Source of the DNA: Trueperaceae bacterium
Lineage (GTDB): Bacteria > Deinococcota > Deinococci > Deinococcales > Trueperaceae
Direction: 5' to 3'
Assembly: GCA_036381595.1 (NCBI GenBank)
Contig: DASVCN010000007.1
Location: forward strand, 1 to 64,000
Length of the DNA: 64,000 bases
Below the pieces are notes generated by a model, which saw only the letters and a list, made by a program, of their open reading frames with translations, did not search any database and was not told where the DNA came from. This document shows positions 1-8,456 of this stretch, piece by piece. The position numbers and the translations under genes were made by a program. The first letter of the stretch is position 1, and every line of letters begins with the position of its first letter.

Positions 1-1839
1 CTCCTCGTGCATCTCGGAGCCCGACGGATTGATCCATGTGACTTCCTTGACGCCAATCGCCTCGTTCACGACGGTCGACAGGAACCGGTTGCGCCGCAAG
101 ATCGGGTAACGCCGCCGCAACGCCGTCAAGCTCTGCACGAAGCGCACTTGCGCGATGTTCTTCTCCGCAAGCGTCCAGTCGACCCACGAGATCTCGTTGT
201 CCTGACAGTAGGCGTTGTTGTTGCCACCCTGGCTGCGGCCCTGTTCGTCGCCCCCGGCGATCATAGGGACACCCTGTGAGAGCAGCAGCGTCGCGAGCAG
301 ATTCCGCTGCTGGCGCTCGCGCAGTGCGATCACCTCGGGATCGTCGGTCTCACCTTCGACGCCGCAGTTCCACGAGAGGTTGTTCTCCTCTCCGTCCCGG
401 TTCTCGTCGCCGTTCGCCTCGTTGTGCTTCTCGTCGTAGCTCACCAGGTCGTTCAGAGTGAAGCCGTCGTGGGCGGTGACGAAGTTGATCGAGGCGTACG
501 GTCGGCGCCCCGTGTCCTCGTAGAGGTCCGAGGAGCCGGAGAGGCGGTAGGCGAGCTCGGCGACGCCCACAGGATCACCGCGCCAGAACGATCTCACGGC
601 GTCGCGGTAGCGACCGTTCCATTCGGCCCAGCCCGGTGGGAAATTGCCCACCTGGTATCCCCCCGGTCCGACGTCCCACGGCTCAGCGATCAACTTGGCA
701 CGAGCCAGGGTGGGATCCTGGCCGATGGTGTCGAAGAAGGTCGAGAGCCGGTCGACATCGTGCAGCTCCCGGGCGAGGGCCGCAGCCAGGTCGAAGCGGA
801 AGCCGTCGACGTGCATGTGGGTCACCCAGTAGCGCAGGCTGTCCATCACCAGTTGCAGCACCCTCGGGTTGCCGAGGTTCAGAGTGTTGCCGGTCCCGGT
901 GTAATCCATGTAGTAGCGCGGCTCGTCTTCCACCAGCCGGTAGTACATGGCGTTGTCTATCCCCCGGAACGACAACGTGGGTCCGAGTTCGTTCCCCTCC
1001 GCGGTGTGGTTGTAGACGACGTCGAGGATCACTTCGATGCCGGCGCGGTGGAAGCTCTTCACCATCTCCTTGAACTCGCGGACCTGTTCGCCTCTGGTGC
1101 CGCTCGAGGCGTAAGCGACCTCGGGAGCGAAGAAGCCGATGGTGTTGTAACCCCAGTAGTTGCTGAGACCTCTGTCCTGCAGCAGCTTGTCGCTCACGAA
1201 CTGGTGCACAGGCAGCAGTTCGACCGCGGTGACCCCGAGTTCCTTCAGGTAGCCGACGATCGGATCGCTCGCCATCCCCGCGTAGCTTCCCCTCAGTTCG
1301 TCCGGCACTTCGGGGTGCTTCATCGTCATCCCGCGGATGTGGGTCTCGTAGATCACGGAGCGGTGCAGGGGGATGCCTGGGCTGCGGTCTCCTTCCCAGT
1401 CGAACGACTCGTCGACCACGACCGCTTTGGGGACGAACGGTGCGCTGTCGCGATCGTCGAAACTCAGGTCTTTCTTCCGGTCACCCAATCGGTAGCCGAA
1501 GTTCGCGTCGTCCCAAACGACGTCTCCTTCGATCGCCTTGGCGTAGGGGTCGATCAGGAGCTTATTGGGATTGAACCTCATCCCCTCCTTCGGTTCGTAG
1601 GGGCCCTCCACCCGGTAGCCGTAGAGTTGTCCCGGCCCCACCCCCGGGAGGTAGGCGTGCCAGACGAGGTCGGTGCGCTCGACGAGGGCGTACCGGGCTG
1701 TTTCACAGCGCGGGTCCTGGGTGTCGTAGAGGCAGAGGACGACCCCGGTGGCGTTCTCGGAGGCGAGTGCGAAGTTGGTGCCTTCACCGTCCCAGGTCGC
1801 TCCCAGGGGATACGGTCTTCCGGGCCAGATCTCGCTCAC
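1..1839 (-). CDS. glgX: Glycogen debranching enzyme GlgX (C-terminus cut by window edge)
   Basis: Glycosyl hydrolase family 13 enzyme of the GlgX/TreX type, which hydrolyses alpha-1,6 branches of glycogen in the cytoplasm and frees linear malto-oligosaccharides. Reading from the GTG at 1839, the protein has the N-terminal CBM48-like start (residues beginning [13 protein letters not shown]), the GH13 nucleophile segment VDGFRFDLA (near 795-820), the acid segment AEPWDVG and the TAHDGF signature. About 613 codons are present before the left edge, so only the C-terminal tail is missing. The GTG overlaps the treY stop by 4 bp (GTGA) and is preceded by a GAGGTGAGG ribosome site, so it is translationally coupled to treY. 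Together with treY and treZ it would feed linear maltodextrin into trehalose synthesis. The isoamylase family is a close alternative, but the length and context favour GlgX. Confidence 0.93.
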   Translation of the reverse strand, partial: MSEIWPGRPYPLGATWDGEGTNFALASENATGVVLCLYDTQDPRCETARYALVERTDLVWHAYLPGVGPGQLYGYRVEGPYEPKEGMRFNPNKLLIDPYAKAIEGDVVWDDANFGYRLGDRKKDLSFDDRDSAPFVPKAVVVDESFDWEGDRSPGIPLHRSVIYETHIRGMTMKHPEVPDELRGSYAGMASDPIVGYLKELGVTAVELLPVHQFVSDKLLQDRGLSNYWGYNTIGFFAPEVAYASSGTRGEQVREFKEMVKSFHRAGIEVILDVVYNHTAEGNELGPTLSFRGIDNAMYYRLVEDEPRYYMDYTGTGNTLNLGNPRVLQLVMDSLRYWVTHMHVDGFRFDLAAALARELHDVDRLSTFFDTIGQDPTLARAKLIAEPWDVGPGGYQVGNFPPGWAEWNGRYRDAVRSFWRGDPVGVAELAYRLSGSSDLYEDTGRRPYASINFVTAHDGFTLNDLVSYDEKHNEANGDENRDGEENNLSWNCGVEGETDDPEVIALRERQQRNLLATLLLSQGVPMIAGGDEQGRSQGGNNNAYCQDNEISWVDWTLAEKNIAQVRFVQSLTALRRRYPILRRNRFLSTVVNEAIGVKEVTWINPSGSEMHEE

Positions 1840-4523
1840 GTCCTCACCTCGCTCGCATCGGCCGGTCGTCGCCTGTAGAGGACCGCTGGCAGGAAGGGGA
1901 TCTCCCGCAGCTCGGTGGCGTCGCTCAGCACGACCTGCTTCCGGCCCAGAACTTCCGTCCAGTCGTCGCCCACGAGGTCTACCGGGGCCCGGAGTACCGT
2001 TGCCCCCCAACCGCCTGAGCGCTCGAGCGTCGCCAGGAAACGCGGCACCAGCACCAGCAGCTGCTCCTCCCCGGCCTCCCGCACGAAGGCGATCAGGTGG
2101 CTCGCCACCTCTTCTGGCAGCAGTTCCCGGGCTTCCAGCGGTCGGTAACTCCCTTCCAACAGGGCAGGGTGTTCTGCGCGCAAGGAGAGGAGTCTGTGCA
2201 GGGCGAATAGCTTGAGCCGAGGATCGCAGGTCGACAGCCATTCTCGGAGCGGCAGGGCGTCCGGCCTGGTGATTTGGTCCAGCATCAGCTTCCTCTTTTC
2301 GAAGTCGACCGGCCTGCGATTGTCCGGGTCGACAAGCGACAGGTCCGGCAACTCCGTGCCCTGATAGATGTCCGGCACCCCTGGAGTGGTGAGCTTGAGA
2401 ACGAGCTGTGAGATGGAGTTGGCGAAGCCGAAACGAGCGAGCCGACCGGCAAGCGGTTCGACCAGGTGCGCGATCTCCGGGTCGCAGACCGTCTTTCCGA
2501 CGAGCTCGACGACAGCCGCTTCGTACCTTTCGTCCGGATCGATCCACGAACTCTGCTGTTTGGCCTCGCGAACCGCTTTCCGCATGTACTCCTCCAGCCG
2601 GGGGGCGAGCGTCGCCGGCTGCTCCCCGTCCCAGAGCGCCAGCAGGTGCTGATAGAGGAGGTATCTTTCCGTGGCGGAGACCCTCGGTCCGCCGAGGCCG
2701 GTGCTCTCTCGCAAGCGTCGCCCGCTGAGCTCGTCGAGGCGCGCTAGCGTTTCCTGCCACTCTTCGCTCAGCTCGCTCAGGACTGCCAGTCTCATCCGGG
2801 TGTCCTCTCCTCGCTTGTGATCGTGAGTGGCGGTGGCGAGCAGATTGTGCGGGTAGCGGTGCTGGCGGAATCTGGCGCGTGAGTGGAACGCCTGCGCTTC
2901 GACGGTGAAGTGGTCGGGTTCACCGCCCACCTCGTTGAGTGCCGCGAGTGGCACGAACCGGTAGAAAGCGGTGTCCTCCACGCCCTTGGCCGCCACCGGC
3001 GCCGTGTACTGCTGGAAGCGCCCCAGGAAGGACGAGCGCAACCGCTCGAGCGCACCGTCCCGCTCACCGATGAGGCAAGCAAGCACGAAGTCGTGGACCG
3101 TCGTCTCGGTGTTCTGCGCCAGTCGTTTGGCTTCCGAGACGGCGAGGGTCAGTACTTGCTCCGCCTCGTCCCGGTCGTGGGGCAGGTAGGTTCGGTAGCG
3201 TCCGAACGCGGCGATTACGTCCATCAGCGCGCTTCTCAGGGCGCTCAGCGTGAAGTCCCTGGTGTGATAGTCGCGCTCCGATATCCGGTAGAGCTGATTC
3301 GTCAGGCGGGTGAGCTCGGCCGAGAGGCTGGTTCCCATCACCAGGCGCTTCGACTCCACCACTACTTCTGCGTACGAGGAGCTGTCTTCGCTGAACTGTC
3401 GGTAGCTCTGCCGCAACGGCTCCTCGCCTGCCGGTTGGATGAGGAGGCGGAGGACGTCGTTCATGAACTCGTAGCCGGTGGAGCCGGCGACGGGCCACTC
3501 CAGGGGCAGCGTTTCCCCCGGAGCGACGATCTTCTCGACCCAGATGTTCCTGGCGCCCAGCGCCGACAACGAGTCGAGGTAGCTGTGAGGATCCACCAGC
3601 CCGTCTACGTGGTCCACCCTGACACCATGCACGCCCTCCTCCAGCAGCAGTTCCCCGACGAGCCGGTGCGACTCCAGGAAGACCGACGGCTCCTCCATGC
3701 GCAACGCCACGAGGCCGTTCACGTCGAAGAAGCGCCGGTAGTTGATCTCGTCCCCGGCGGTCTTCCAGTAGGCCAGCCGCCAGTACTGCCGTTCCAGCAG
3801 CTCGTGCAGTTCGGACCCCTCGAACCGGCCCAGTGGCTTCTCGATGTCGAGCCCGCCCAGGGCCTGCTCGAGGCGGCCCTTGAGGGCCTCGGCGCGCTCC
3901 CGGTCGGGAGGGAGGAGGTCGGCGTAGAGTCCTTGAAGTTCGAGCAGGTCGAAGTATCTCTGCTGCCTCTCGAGGGCAGGGAGTATCGCCTCGAGCAAGG
4001 GCGCGTAGCTGGCCGGCGAGAGGCGGAAGCGGTTGTCGAAGTAGACGGCGTGGAAGTAGCCGTCCGCGAATTCGACCCTTATCTCCCCCTCGTCGAGGGC
4101 TTCTCCGTAGGGCCGTCCCAGGAACGGCAGGAGGAGCTTGCCACGCAACTCCGCTTTGGGCGGGTCCCAGTCGACGTCGAACGTCTTGGCGTGCGGAGAC
4201 TCCGGACCGTAGGCGAGCAGGTCCTGCCAGGCCTCGTTGTGCGGTCCCACCCCCGCGTGATTGGGGACGATGTCGAGCAGCAGTCCGAGCCCCTCGGCGT
4301 GGGCGGCTCGCCTCAGCGACTCGAACCCTTCCCGCCCCCCGAACTGCGCCCTTACGCTGTTGTGGTCGATGACGTCGTAGCCGTGGCTCGAGCCGCTCAC
4401 GGCCTCCGTGATCGGGGAGAGATAGAGGTGACTGACGCCTAATCGCCTGAAGTAGGGGAGGTGCTGCTGTACCTGGGAGAAACCGAAGTCGGGTGTGAGC
4501 TGAAGTCGGTAGGTAGCTATCAC
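1836..4523 (-). CDS. treY: Maltooligosyltrehalose synthase TreY
   Basis: 895-residue GH13 enzyme that isomerises the reducing-end alpha-1,4 bond of a maltodextrin to alpha-1,1, giving maltooligosyltrehalose. The N-terminus (MIATYRLQL, then [11 protein letters not shown] and GSSHGYDV) is the typical TreY opening of the barrel. The segments [25 protein letters not shown] and the C-terminal region [11 protein letters not shown] are the conserved family motifs. The start ATG overlaps the treZ stop (ATGA, 4520-4523) and the stop overlaps the glgX start. The three enzymes therefore form one cistronic block running from treZ to glgX. Length is within the family's upper range. Cytoplasmic, no signal peptide. 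Confidence 0.97.
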   Translation of the reverse strand: MIATYRLQLTPDFGFSQVQQHLPYFRRLGVSHLYLSPITEAVSGSSHGYDVIDHNSVRAQFGGREGFESLRRAAHAEGLGLLLDIVPNHAGVGPHNEAWQDLLAYGPESPHAKTFDVDWDPPKAELRGKLLLPFLGRPYGEALDEGEIRVEFADGYFHAVYFDNRFRLSPASYAPLLEAILPALERQQRYFDLLELQGLYADLLPPDRERAEALKGRLEQALGGLDIEKPLGRFEGSELHELLERQYWRLAYWKTAGDEINYRRFFDVNGLVALRMEEPSVFLESHRLVGELLLEEGVHGVRVDHVDGLVDPHSYLDSLSALGARNIWVEKIVAPGETLPLEWPVAGSTGYEFMNDVLRLLIQPAGEEPLRQSYRQFSEDSSSYAEVVVESKRLVMGTSLSAELTRLTNQLYRISERDYHTRDFTLSALRSALMDVIAAFGRYRTYLPHDRDEAEQVLTLAVSEAKRLAQNTETTVHDFVLACLIGERDGALERLRSSFLGRFQQYTAPVAAKGVEDTAFYRFVPLAALNEVGGEPDHFTVEAQAFHSRARFRQHRYPHNLLATATHDHKRGEDTRMRLAVLSELSEEWQETLARLDELSGRRLRESTGLGGPRVSATERYLLYQHLLALWDGEQPATLAPRLEEYMRKAVREAKQQSSWIDPDERYEAAVVELVGKTVCDPEIAHLVEPLAGRLARFGFANSISQLVLKLTTPGVPDIYQGTELPDLSLVDPDNRRPVDFEKRKLMLDQITRPDALPLREWLSTCDPRLKLFALHRLLSLRAEHPALLEGSYRPLEARELLPEEVASHLIAFVREAGEEQLLVLVPRFLATLERSGGWGATVLRAPVDLVGDDWTEVLGRKQVVLSDATELREIPFLPAVLYRRRPADASEVRT

Positions 4524-6298
4524 GGGCTCTCCGAAAGCTCCAGCAGCAGCGCTCCGGCACGCTCGAACCGCGCTCTCCGATGCTGGAGGAGGGGGGCCGC
4601 TGGATCGGCTTCGTACTCGGGATCTTCGCTGTCGAGCAGTACCCTCGCCTCACCGGGCAGTTGGAACTCGGCTCCGCTCTCGAACGCGACCAGGAGCAGG
4701 TGCCGGCCGCGACGCAGGGCGAGACCTGCCGGGAGGACCTGCACGACGTCCACGCCCCCTTCGAGTTCCCGCCTCAGTGACAGCAGCCGACGGTAGTAGC
4801 GGAGGGTAGCCGCGTGCGGCGGCCTTTCGAGTTCCTCCCAGGCGAGCCGGCTGCGTCTGAACGTCTTCTCGTCCTGCGGGTCGGGCACCTCGTCACCGAA
4901 CTCGAAGTCTGCGAACTCCTCGCGTCGTCCCTCGCTCACCAGAGCGCCGAGTTCCCCCTGGTGGTCGGTGAAGTAGTAGAAGGGGGTGCTCGCCGCCCAC
5001 TCCTGGCCCATGAACAGGAGGGGCGTCTGCGGCGCGAACAGGAGGAGGGCCGAAGCCGCCCGGTAGGCGGCCGGTGACACCTCGTGATTGAGGCGGGCGC
5101 CGTCGGGACGGTTCCCCACCTGGTCGTGGTTCTGTATGCAGTAGACGAAGAGGTTAGCGGGCAGGCCGGCGGTCCCGGTGCCGCGCGGTCGGCCGTGGTG
5201 GCGTGAGTGATGACCCCGGTAGAACCAGCTGTGGTTGATGGTTTCGGCAATCTCGCGGCTGCTGCCGCAGAAGTCGCCGAAGTAGCTCCTGTCGTCCCCG
5301 GCGATCCGAGAGCGGATCTGATGGTGGAAGTCGTCGGCCCAGACACCTCCCAGCCCGGTTCCTCCCGCGTCCCGCGACACCAGCAGGTTGCGGGTGTTGC
5401 GCGGGTCCTCGGCGATGAGGAGCCGCGCGGGACCGGGCAGTCGGGCCACCAGGCCGGCGAGTTCGGTGAGGAGGTGGCAATGGCTGTCGTCGATGATGGC
5501 GAAGGTGGCGTCGAGTCGCAGGCCGTCGAACCGGTACTCGCTCAACCACATCAGCGCGTTCTCGAGCACGAAGCGGCGAACTCCGGCCGAACTCGGTCCG
5601 TCGTAATCGATCGCATCGCCCCACGGTGTGCGGTGCCTGTCGGTGAAGGTGTTCGGATCGAAGGCGGGCCAGTAGGCGCCGTCGGGGCCGAAGTGGTTGT
5701 AGACGACGTCGCACAGCACCCGCATGCCTAGCCCGTGAGCGTCGTCCACGAGGCAGCGGAGTTCATCGGGAGTGCCGTAGGCGCGCGAGGGGGCGAAGAA
5801 GGAAGCCGGATCGTAGCCCCAGTTCCAGCGTCCAGGGAAGTCGTGGACCGGCATGAGTTCGATCGTGTCGACACCCAGTTCGGCCAGGTAGGGCAACCGC
5901 TCGCAGGCCGCGGTGAAGGTGCCTTCCGGCGTGAAGGTTCCGAGGTGCAACTCGTAGATGACGCCGCTACCCGCAACTTCCGGTTGCCCGTTCCGCCAGG
6001 TGTAGGACGCGGGGTCGACGACCTGGGACGGTCCGTGAACCCCTTCGGGCTGATAGCGCGAGGCAGGGTCGGGCATGACCGCCTGGCCGACCCGGTAGCG
6101 GTAGCGAGCCCCTGCCCCCGATCCCTCCACCTCGAGTGAATGGAAGCCGGACGACTCTCGCTCGAGCGCCAGCGCCTCGCCCGACCCCTCGATCAGCAGT
6201 TCGACCGACTCATTCGCCGGCGACCAGACCGTGAACCGCACGCCTTCGTCCGCGACCACCGCGCCGAGCGATGGCCTGAATAGTTCCGAGTCAACCAT
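4520..6298 (-). CDS. treZ: Malto-oligosyltrehalose trehalohydrolase TreZ
   Basis: 592-residue GH13 enzyme that cuts trehalose from the maltooligosyltrehalose made by TreY. An N-terminal beta-sandwich (GVRFTVWSPANESVELLIEG) is followed by the barrel with YELHLGTFTPEGTF, GIDTIELMPV-like sequence (VDTIELMPVHDFPG), LCDVVYNHFGPDG, the nucleophile segment FDGLRLDATFAI, LIAEDPRN and CIQNHDQVGNR. I chose the ATG at 6298, which follows a G-rich ribosome site; an in-frame GTG lies four codons upstream at 6310. It is the first gene of treZ-treY-glgX, and its stop overlaps the treY start by 4 bp. In Deinococcota the TreYZ route provides trehalose as an osmolyte and desiccation protectant. Confidence 0.97.
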   Translation of the reverse strand: MVDSELFRPSLGAVVADEGVRFTVWSPANESVELLIEGSGEALALERESSGFHSLEVEGSGAGARYRYRVGQAVMPDPASRYQPEGVHGPSQVVDPASYTWRNGQPEVAGSGVIYELHLGTFTPEGTFTAACERLPYLAELGVDTIELMPVHDFPGRWNWGYDPASFFAPSRAYGTPDELRCLVDDAHGLGMRVLCDVVYNHFGPDGAYWPAFDPNTFTDRHRTPWGDAIDYDGPSSAGVRRFVLENALMWLSEYRFDGLRLDATFAIIDDSHCHLLTELAGLVARLPGPARLLIAEDPRNTRNLLVSRDAGGTGLGGVWADDFHHQIRSRIAGDDRSYFGDFCGSSREIAETINHSWFYRGHHSRHHGRPRGTGTAGLPANLFVYCIQNHDQVGNRPDGARLNHEVSPAAYRAASALLLFAPQTPLLFMGQEWAASTPFYYFTDHQGELGALVSEGRREEFADFEFGDEVPDPQDEKTFRRSRLAWEELERPPHAATLRYYRRLLSLRRELEGGVDVVQVLPAGLALRRGRHLLLVAFESGAEFQLPGEARVLLDSEDPEYEADPAAPLLQHRRARFERAGALLLELSESP

Positions 6299-6379
6299 CC
6301 CGCCCCCCACGAGCCACGGCCGACCGCCACCGGTTCGACGGCCGCCTGAACCCGCCCCCGTTCCTCATCACTGCCGGGC

Positions 6380-6395
6380 TGCCTCCCCGGCGAGG
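6380..6395 (-). terminator. Possible hairpin downstream of the small gene at 6409
   Basis: A 5-bp GCCTC/GAGGC stem closes a GC-rich loop just after the stop codon of the 98-residue gene and upstream of treZ. No U-tract follows on the minus strand, so an intrinsic terminator is only a possibility. Confidence 0.25.
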
Positions 6396-6408
6396 CTACC
6401 CCGAGTCC

Positions 6409-6705
6409 TTACGGTTCGTCGGTAGCTTCCTGCAACTTGATCGCTGCCGGGTGCTCCTCGTTGGACCACTCCAGGATTATCACTTCGCGCGTCTCTTCGT
6501 CCGATCGACCCTCCCCGCGTCCTACGACGGGCGCCCGGAAGGGGATGCGCTCACGCGCCATGTAGAGACGATGCAGTTCGTCGTAAGCCTGGTCCGGATC
6601 GTCGGGTTGCCACAGTCCCGTGAAGATCCTGTCACCACCCTCGTGGCTCTCCCAGGTGAACGTCCCCGTGCCTGTGAAGTCGGCTAGTTGTGCCCGACGT
6701 TTCAT
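6409..6705 (-). CDS. Small hypothetical protein, 98 aa
   Basis: Unrecognised soluble protein. The ATG at 6705 sits 5 nt after an AGGAGG ribosome site and is a better start than the upstream GTG at 6726. It starts MKRRAQLADF and has a conserved-looking core TFTWESHEGGDRIFTGLWQPDDP. A basic/acidic middle (GRGEGRSDEETREVIILEW) follows. No signal peptide or membrane segment is seen. It lies between treZ and a small membrane protein, all on the minus strand, with no overlap to suggest a shared function. The strong ribosome site and clean codon use make it a real gene; its role is unknown. Confidence 0.7.
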   Translation of the reverse strand: MKRRAQLADFTGTGTFTWESHEGGDRIFTGLWQPDDPDQAYDELHRLYMARERIPFRAPVVGRGEGRSDEETREVIILEWSNEEHPAAIKLQEATDEP

Positions 6706-6797
6706 CCTGCCCTCCTGTGTACTCACGTACCCTCATTCTCGCAGACGAGGTGAGGGCAGAATGTGGAGTGCCGGCCTGCTGCCGATGGGGATGGGCT

Positions 6798-7013
6798 CTA
6801 GCGCCTCTCAGGAATCGCCACTTGGCGCGTCGGCGGAGCGAAGAGCCAACCTATGACAGCCCCCAGCAGCAGCGCTCCGGCGTAGACGAGCGGCGCCGGT
6901 ATCTCCTGTACGGCGAAGCGAACCGGGATGCCCACCAACGGCACGAAGGCGAGAGCGGTGCCGAGCGCGTAGCCCGACTTGTGACCGGAGGCGTCGAGCG
7001 GCTGTCTTCTCAT
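6798..7013 (-). CDS. Small membrane protein, 71 aa, two predicted TM segments
   Basis: Unrecognised protein with two hydrophobic stretches: about residues 15-36 (YALGTALAFVPLVGIPVRFA) and 40-61 (APLVYAGALLLGAVIGWLFA). These are separated by a short loop and followed by a basic tail. A TACCCT box ends 6 nt before the ATG, matching the leaderless start pattern seen at other genes here. It lies just downstream of glmM on the same strand with a 34-nt gap but has its own -10 box. Function unknown. Confidence 0.68.
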   Translation of the reverse strand: MRRQPLDASGHKSGYALGTALAFVPLVGIPVRFAVQEIPAPLVYAGALLLGAVIGWLFAPPTRQVAIPERR

Positions 7014-7019
7014 GGGAAC

Positions 7020-7025
7020 AGGGTA
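7020..7025 (-). promoter_or_regulatory. -10 box of a leaderless start (small membrane protein)
   Basis: TACCCT lies exactly 6 nt before the ATG at 7013, so the transcript would begin at or next to the start codon. No Shine-Dalgarno sequence is present. Confidence 0.55.
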
Positions 7026-7047
7026 ACCGGCCGGGCGCCGCTCGGCT

Positions 7048-8397
7048 TCAGGACGGCTGGGCCCGGGAGGCGCCCTCTATCTCGCCGGCGATCTCCTCGG
7101 CGACCGCAGACACCTCCTCCAAAGTGGGCCCTTCGACCATCACCCGGACCAGCGGTTCGGTGCCGCTCGCTCGAACGTTCACCCTGCCGCTCCCGACGAA
7201 GCGTTCCTCTGCCCGAGACACCGCCTTCAGCACCGCCTGATCTTCGCAGACGCGCTCCTTCAGTTCGCTCGGTACCGTGACGTTGCGGATCGTTTGCGGG
7301 AAGACCGGGATCTCGTCCATCCACGCCTCGAGCGGCCGGCGTGACTTGCGTACCGCCGAGAGCAGCTGCAGCGCCGTGAGGATGCCGTCGCCCGTGGGTG
7401 CGATGTCGAGGAAGAGCACGTGTCCCGACTGCTCGCCACCCAGTTCGAGGTTACGGCTCTTCAGCCCTTCGAAGACGTAACGGTCGCCCACCCGTTCGCG
7501 GTGCATGAGCACACCGTGGCCCTCCAGGTAGCGCTCGACGCCCAGGTTCGACATCGTGGTAGCGACCACCTCCTTCTCGCCGCGCACCAGAGCGCAGATG
7601 GCCATGACGTGATCACCGGTCACCAGCCGGCCCCTTCTGTCGACCAGCATCGCTCTGTCCGCATCTCCGTCGAAGGCTATGCCTACCTCGAGACCGTGGT
7701 TCTTCACCCGCTGCTGTAAAGGTTCAGGATGGGTCGAGCCGCACTCCACGTTGATGTTCTGCCCATCGGGCGAGGCGTTGATCACGTCGAGGCGGGCTCC
7801 GATCTGCGTGAAGACCCGGGGGGCGATCTCGGAGGCGGCGCCGTTGGCGCAGTCGAGCCCCACCTTCATGCCATCGAGATAGGGGGCGTGGGCGAGGAGG
7901 AAGCGCTGGTAGTCGGCGTCGTCCCGTCGGTAGCGGCGGGAACTGCCGACCGCTTCCCTCGTCACCGCCGCCAGGCTGTCGAGGTCCTCGTCCAGCAGGG
8001 CCTCGATGGCCTGTTCGGTCTCATCCGAGAGTTTCTCGCCCTTGCCGTTGAAGAACTTGATGCCGTTGTCGAAGTAGGGGTTGTGCGAGGCGCTGACGAC
8101 GATGCCCGCGTCTGCCCCGAGCGACCGGGTGAGGTGGGAGACGCCGGGTGTCGGTACTACCCCCAGCCAGACGGCATCGGCGCCACGAGCGTTGAGCCCT
8201 GCGACGAGCGCATGGGCGAGCATGGGGCCCGAGCGCCGGGTATCCATCCCGACCGTGAAGCGAGGCCGCTCGAGCCCGTCGCGTTTGAGGGTCTCGGCGG
8301 CCGCGACACCGAGTCGGAAGGCGAAGGTGGCGGTCATAGGGTGCTGGCCGGCCACGCCTCGGACGCCGTCGGTGCCGAAATAGCGTCTTGTCGTCAT
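7048..8397 (-). CDS. glmM: Phosphoglucosamine mutase GlmM
   Basis: 449-residue alpha-D-phosphohexomutase that converts glucosamine-6-phosphate to glucosamine-1-phosphate for UDP-GlcNAc and peptidoglycan synthesis. The N-terminal RYFGTDGVRG signature separates GlmM from other phosphohexomutases. The phosphoserine loop VSASHNPYFDNG (phosphorylated Ser at about residue 104), the metal loop DGDADRAML, the sugar loop GGEQSGH and the phosphate-binding RASGTEPLVRVM are all intact. Length is usual for the family. The ATG has no ribosome site but has a TAGAAT box 7 nt upstream, so the mRNA is probably leaderless. A second phosphohexomutase, of a different subfamily, is at 45218. Confidence 0.97.
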   Translation of the reverse strand: MTTRRYFGTDGVRGVAGQHPMTATFAFRLGVAAAETLKRDGLERPRFTVGMDTRRSGPMLAHALVAGLNARGADAVWLGVVPTPGVSHLTRSLGADAGIVVSASHNPYFDNGIKFFNGKGEKLSDETEQAIEALLDEDLDSLAAVTREAVGSSRRYRRDDADYQRFLLAHAPYLDGMKVGLDCANGAASEIAPRVFTQIGARLDVINASPDGQNINVECGSTHPEPLQQRVKNHGLEVGIAFDGDADRAMLVDRRGRLVTGDHVMAICALVRGEKEVVATTMSNLGVERYLEGHGVLMHRERVGDRYVFEGLKSRNLELGGEQSGHVLFLDIAPTGDGILTALQLLSAVRKSRRPLEAWMDEIPVFPQTIRNVTVPSELKERVCEDQAVLKAVSRAEERFVGSGRVNVRASGTEPLVRVMVEGPTLEEVSAVAEEIAGEIEGASRAQPS

Positions 8398-8404
8398 GCT
8401 GACG

Positions 8405-8410
8405 ATTCTA
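8405..8410 (-). promoter_or_regulatory. -10 box of glmM leaderless start
   Basis: TAGAAT, one base from consensus, lies 7 nt before the glmM ATG. No convincing -35 element is seen at the usual distance. Confidence 0.6.
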
Positions 8411-8456
8411 CCCCCGCCCCTGGGCGGGGCCGGGGCGCTTCACTCACGGCTGTGAG

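Noticed and set aside
424-1878. Long plus-strand open frame opposite glgX
   Set aside because: It is the antisense shadow of glgX; the minus frame carries the complete GH13 motifs.
2883-4442. 519-codon plus-strand frame opposite treY
   Set aside because: High GC removes stops on the opposite strand; the real treY motifs are on the minus strand.
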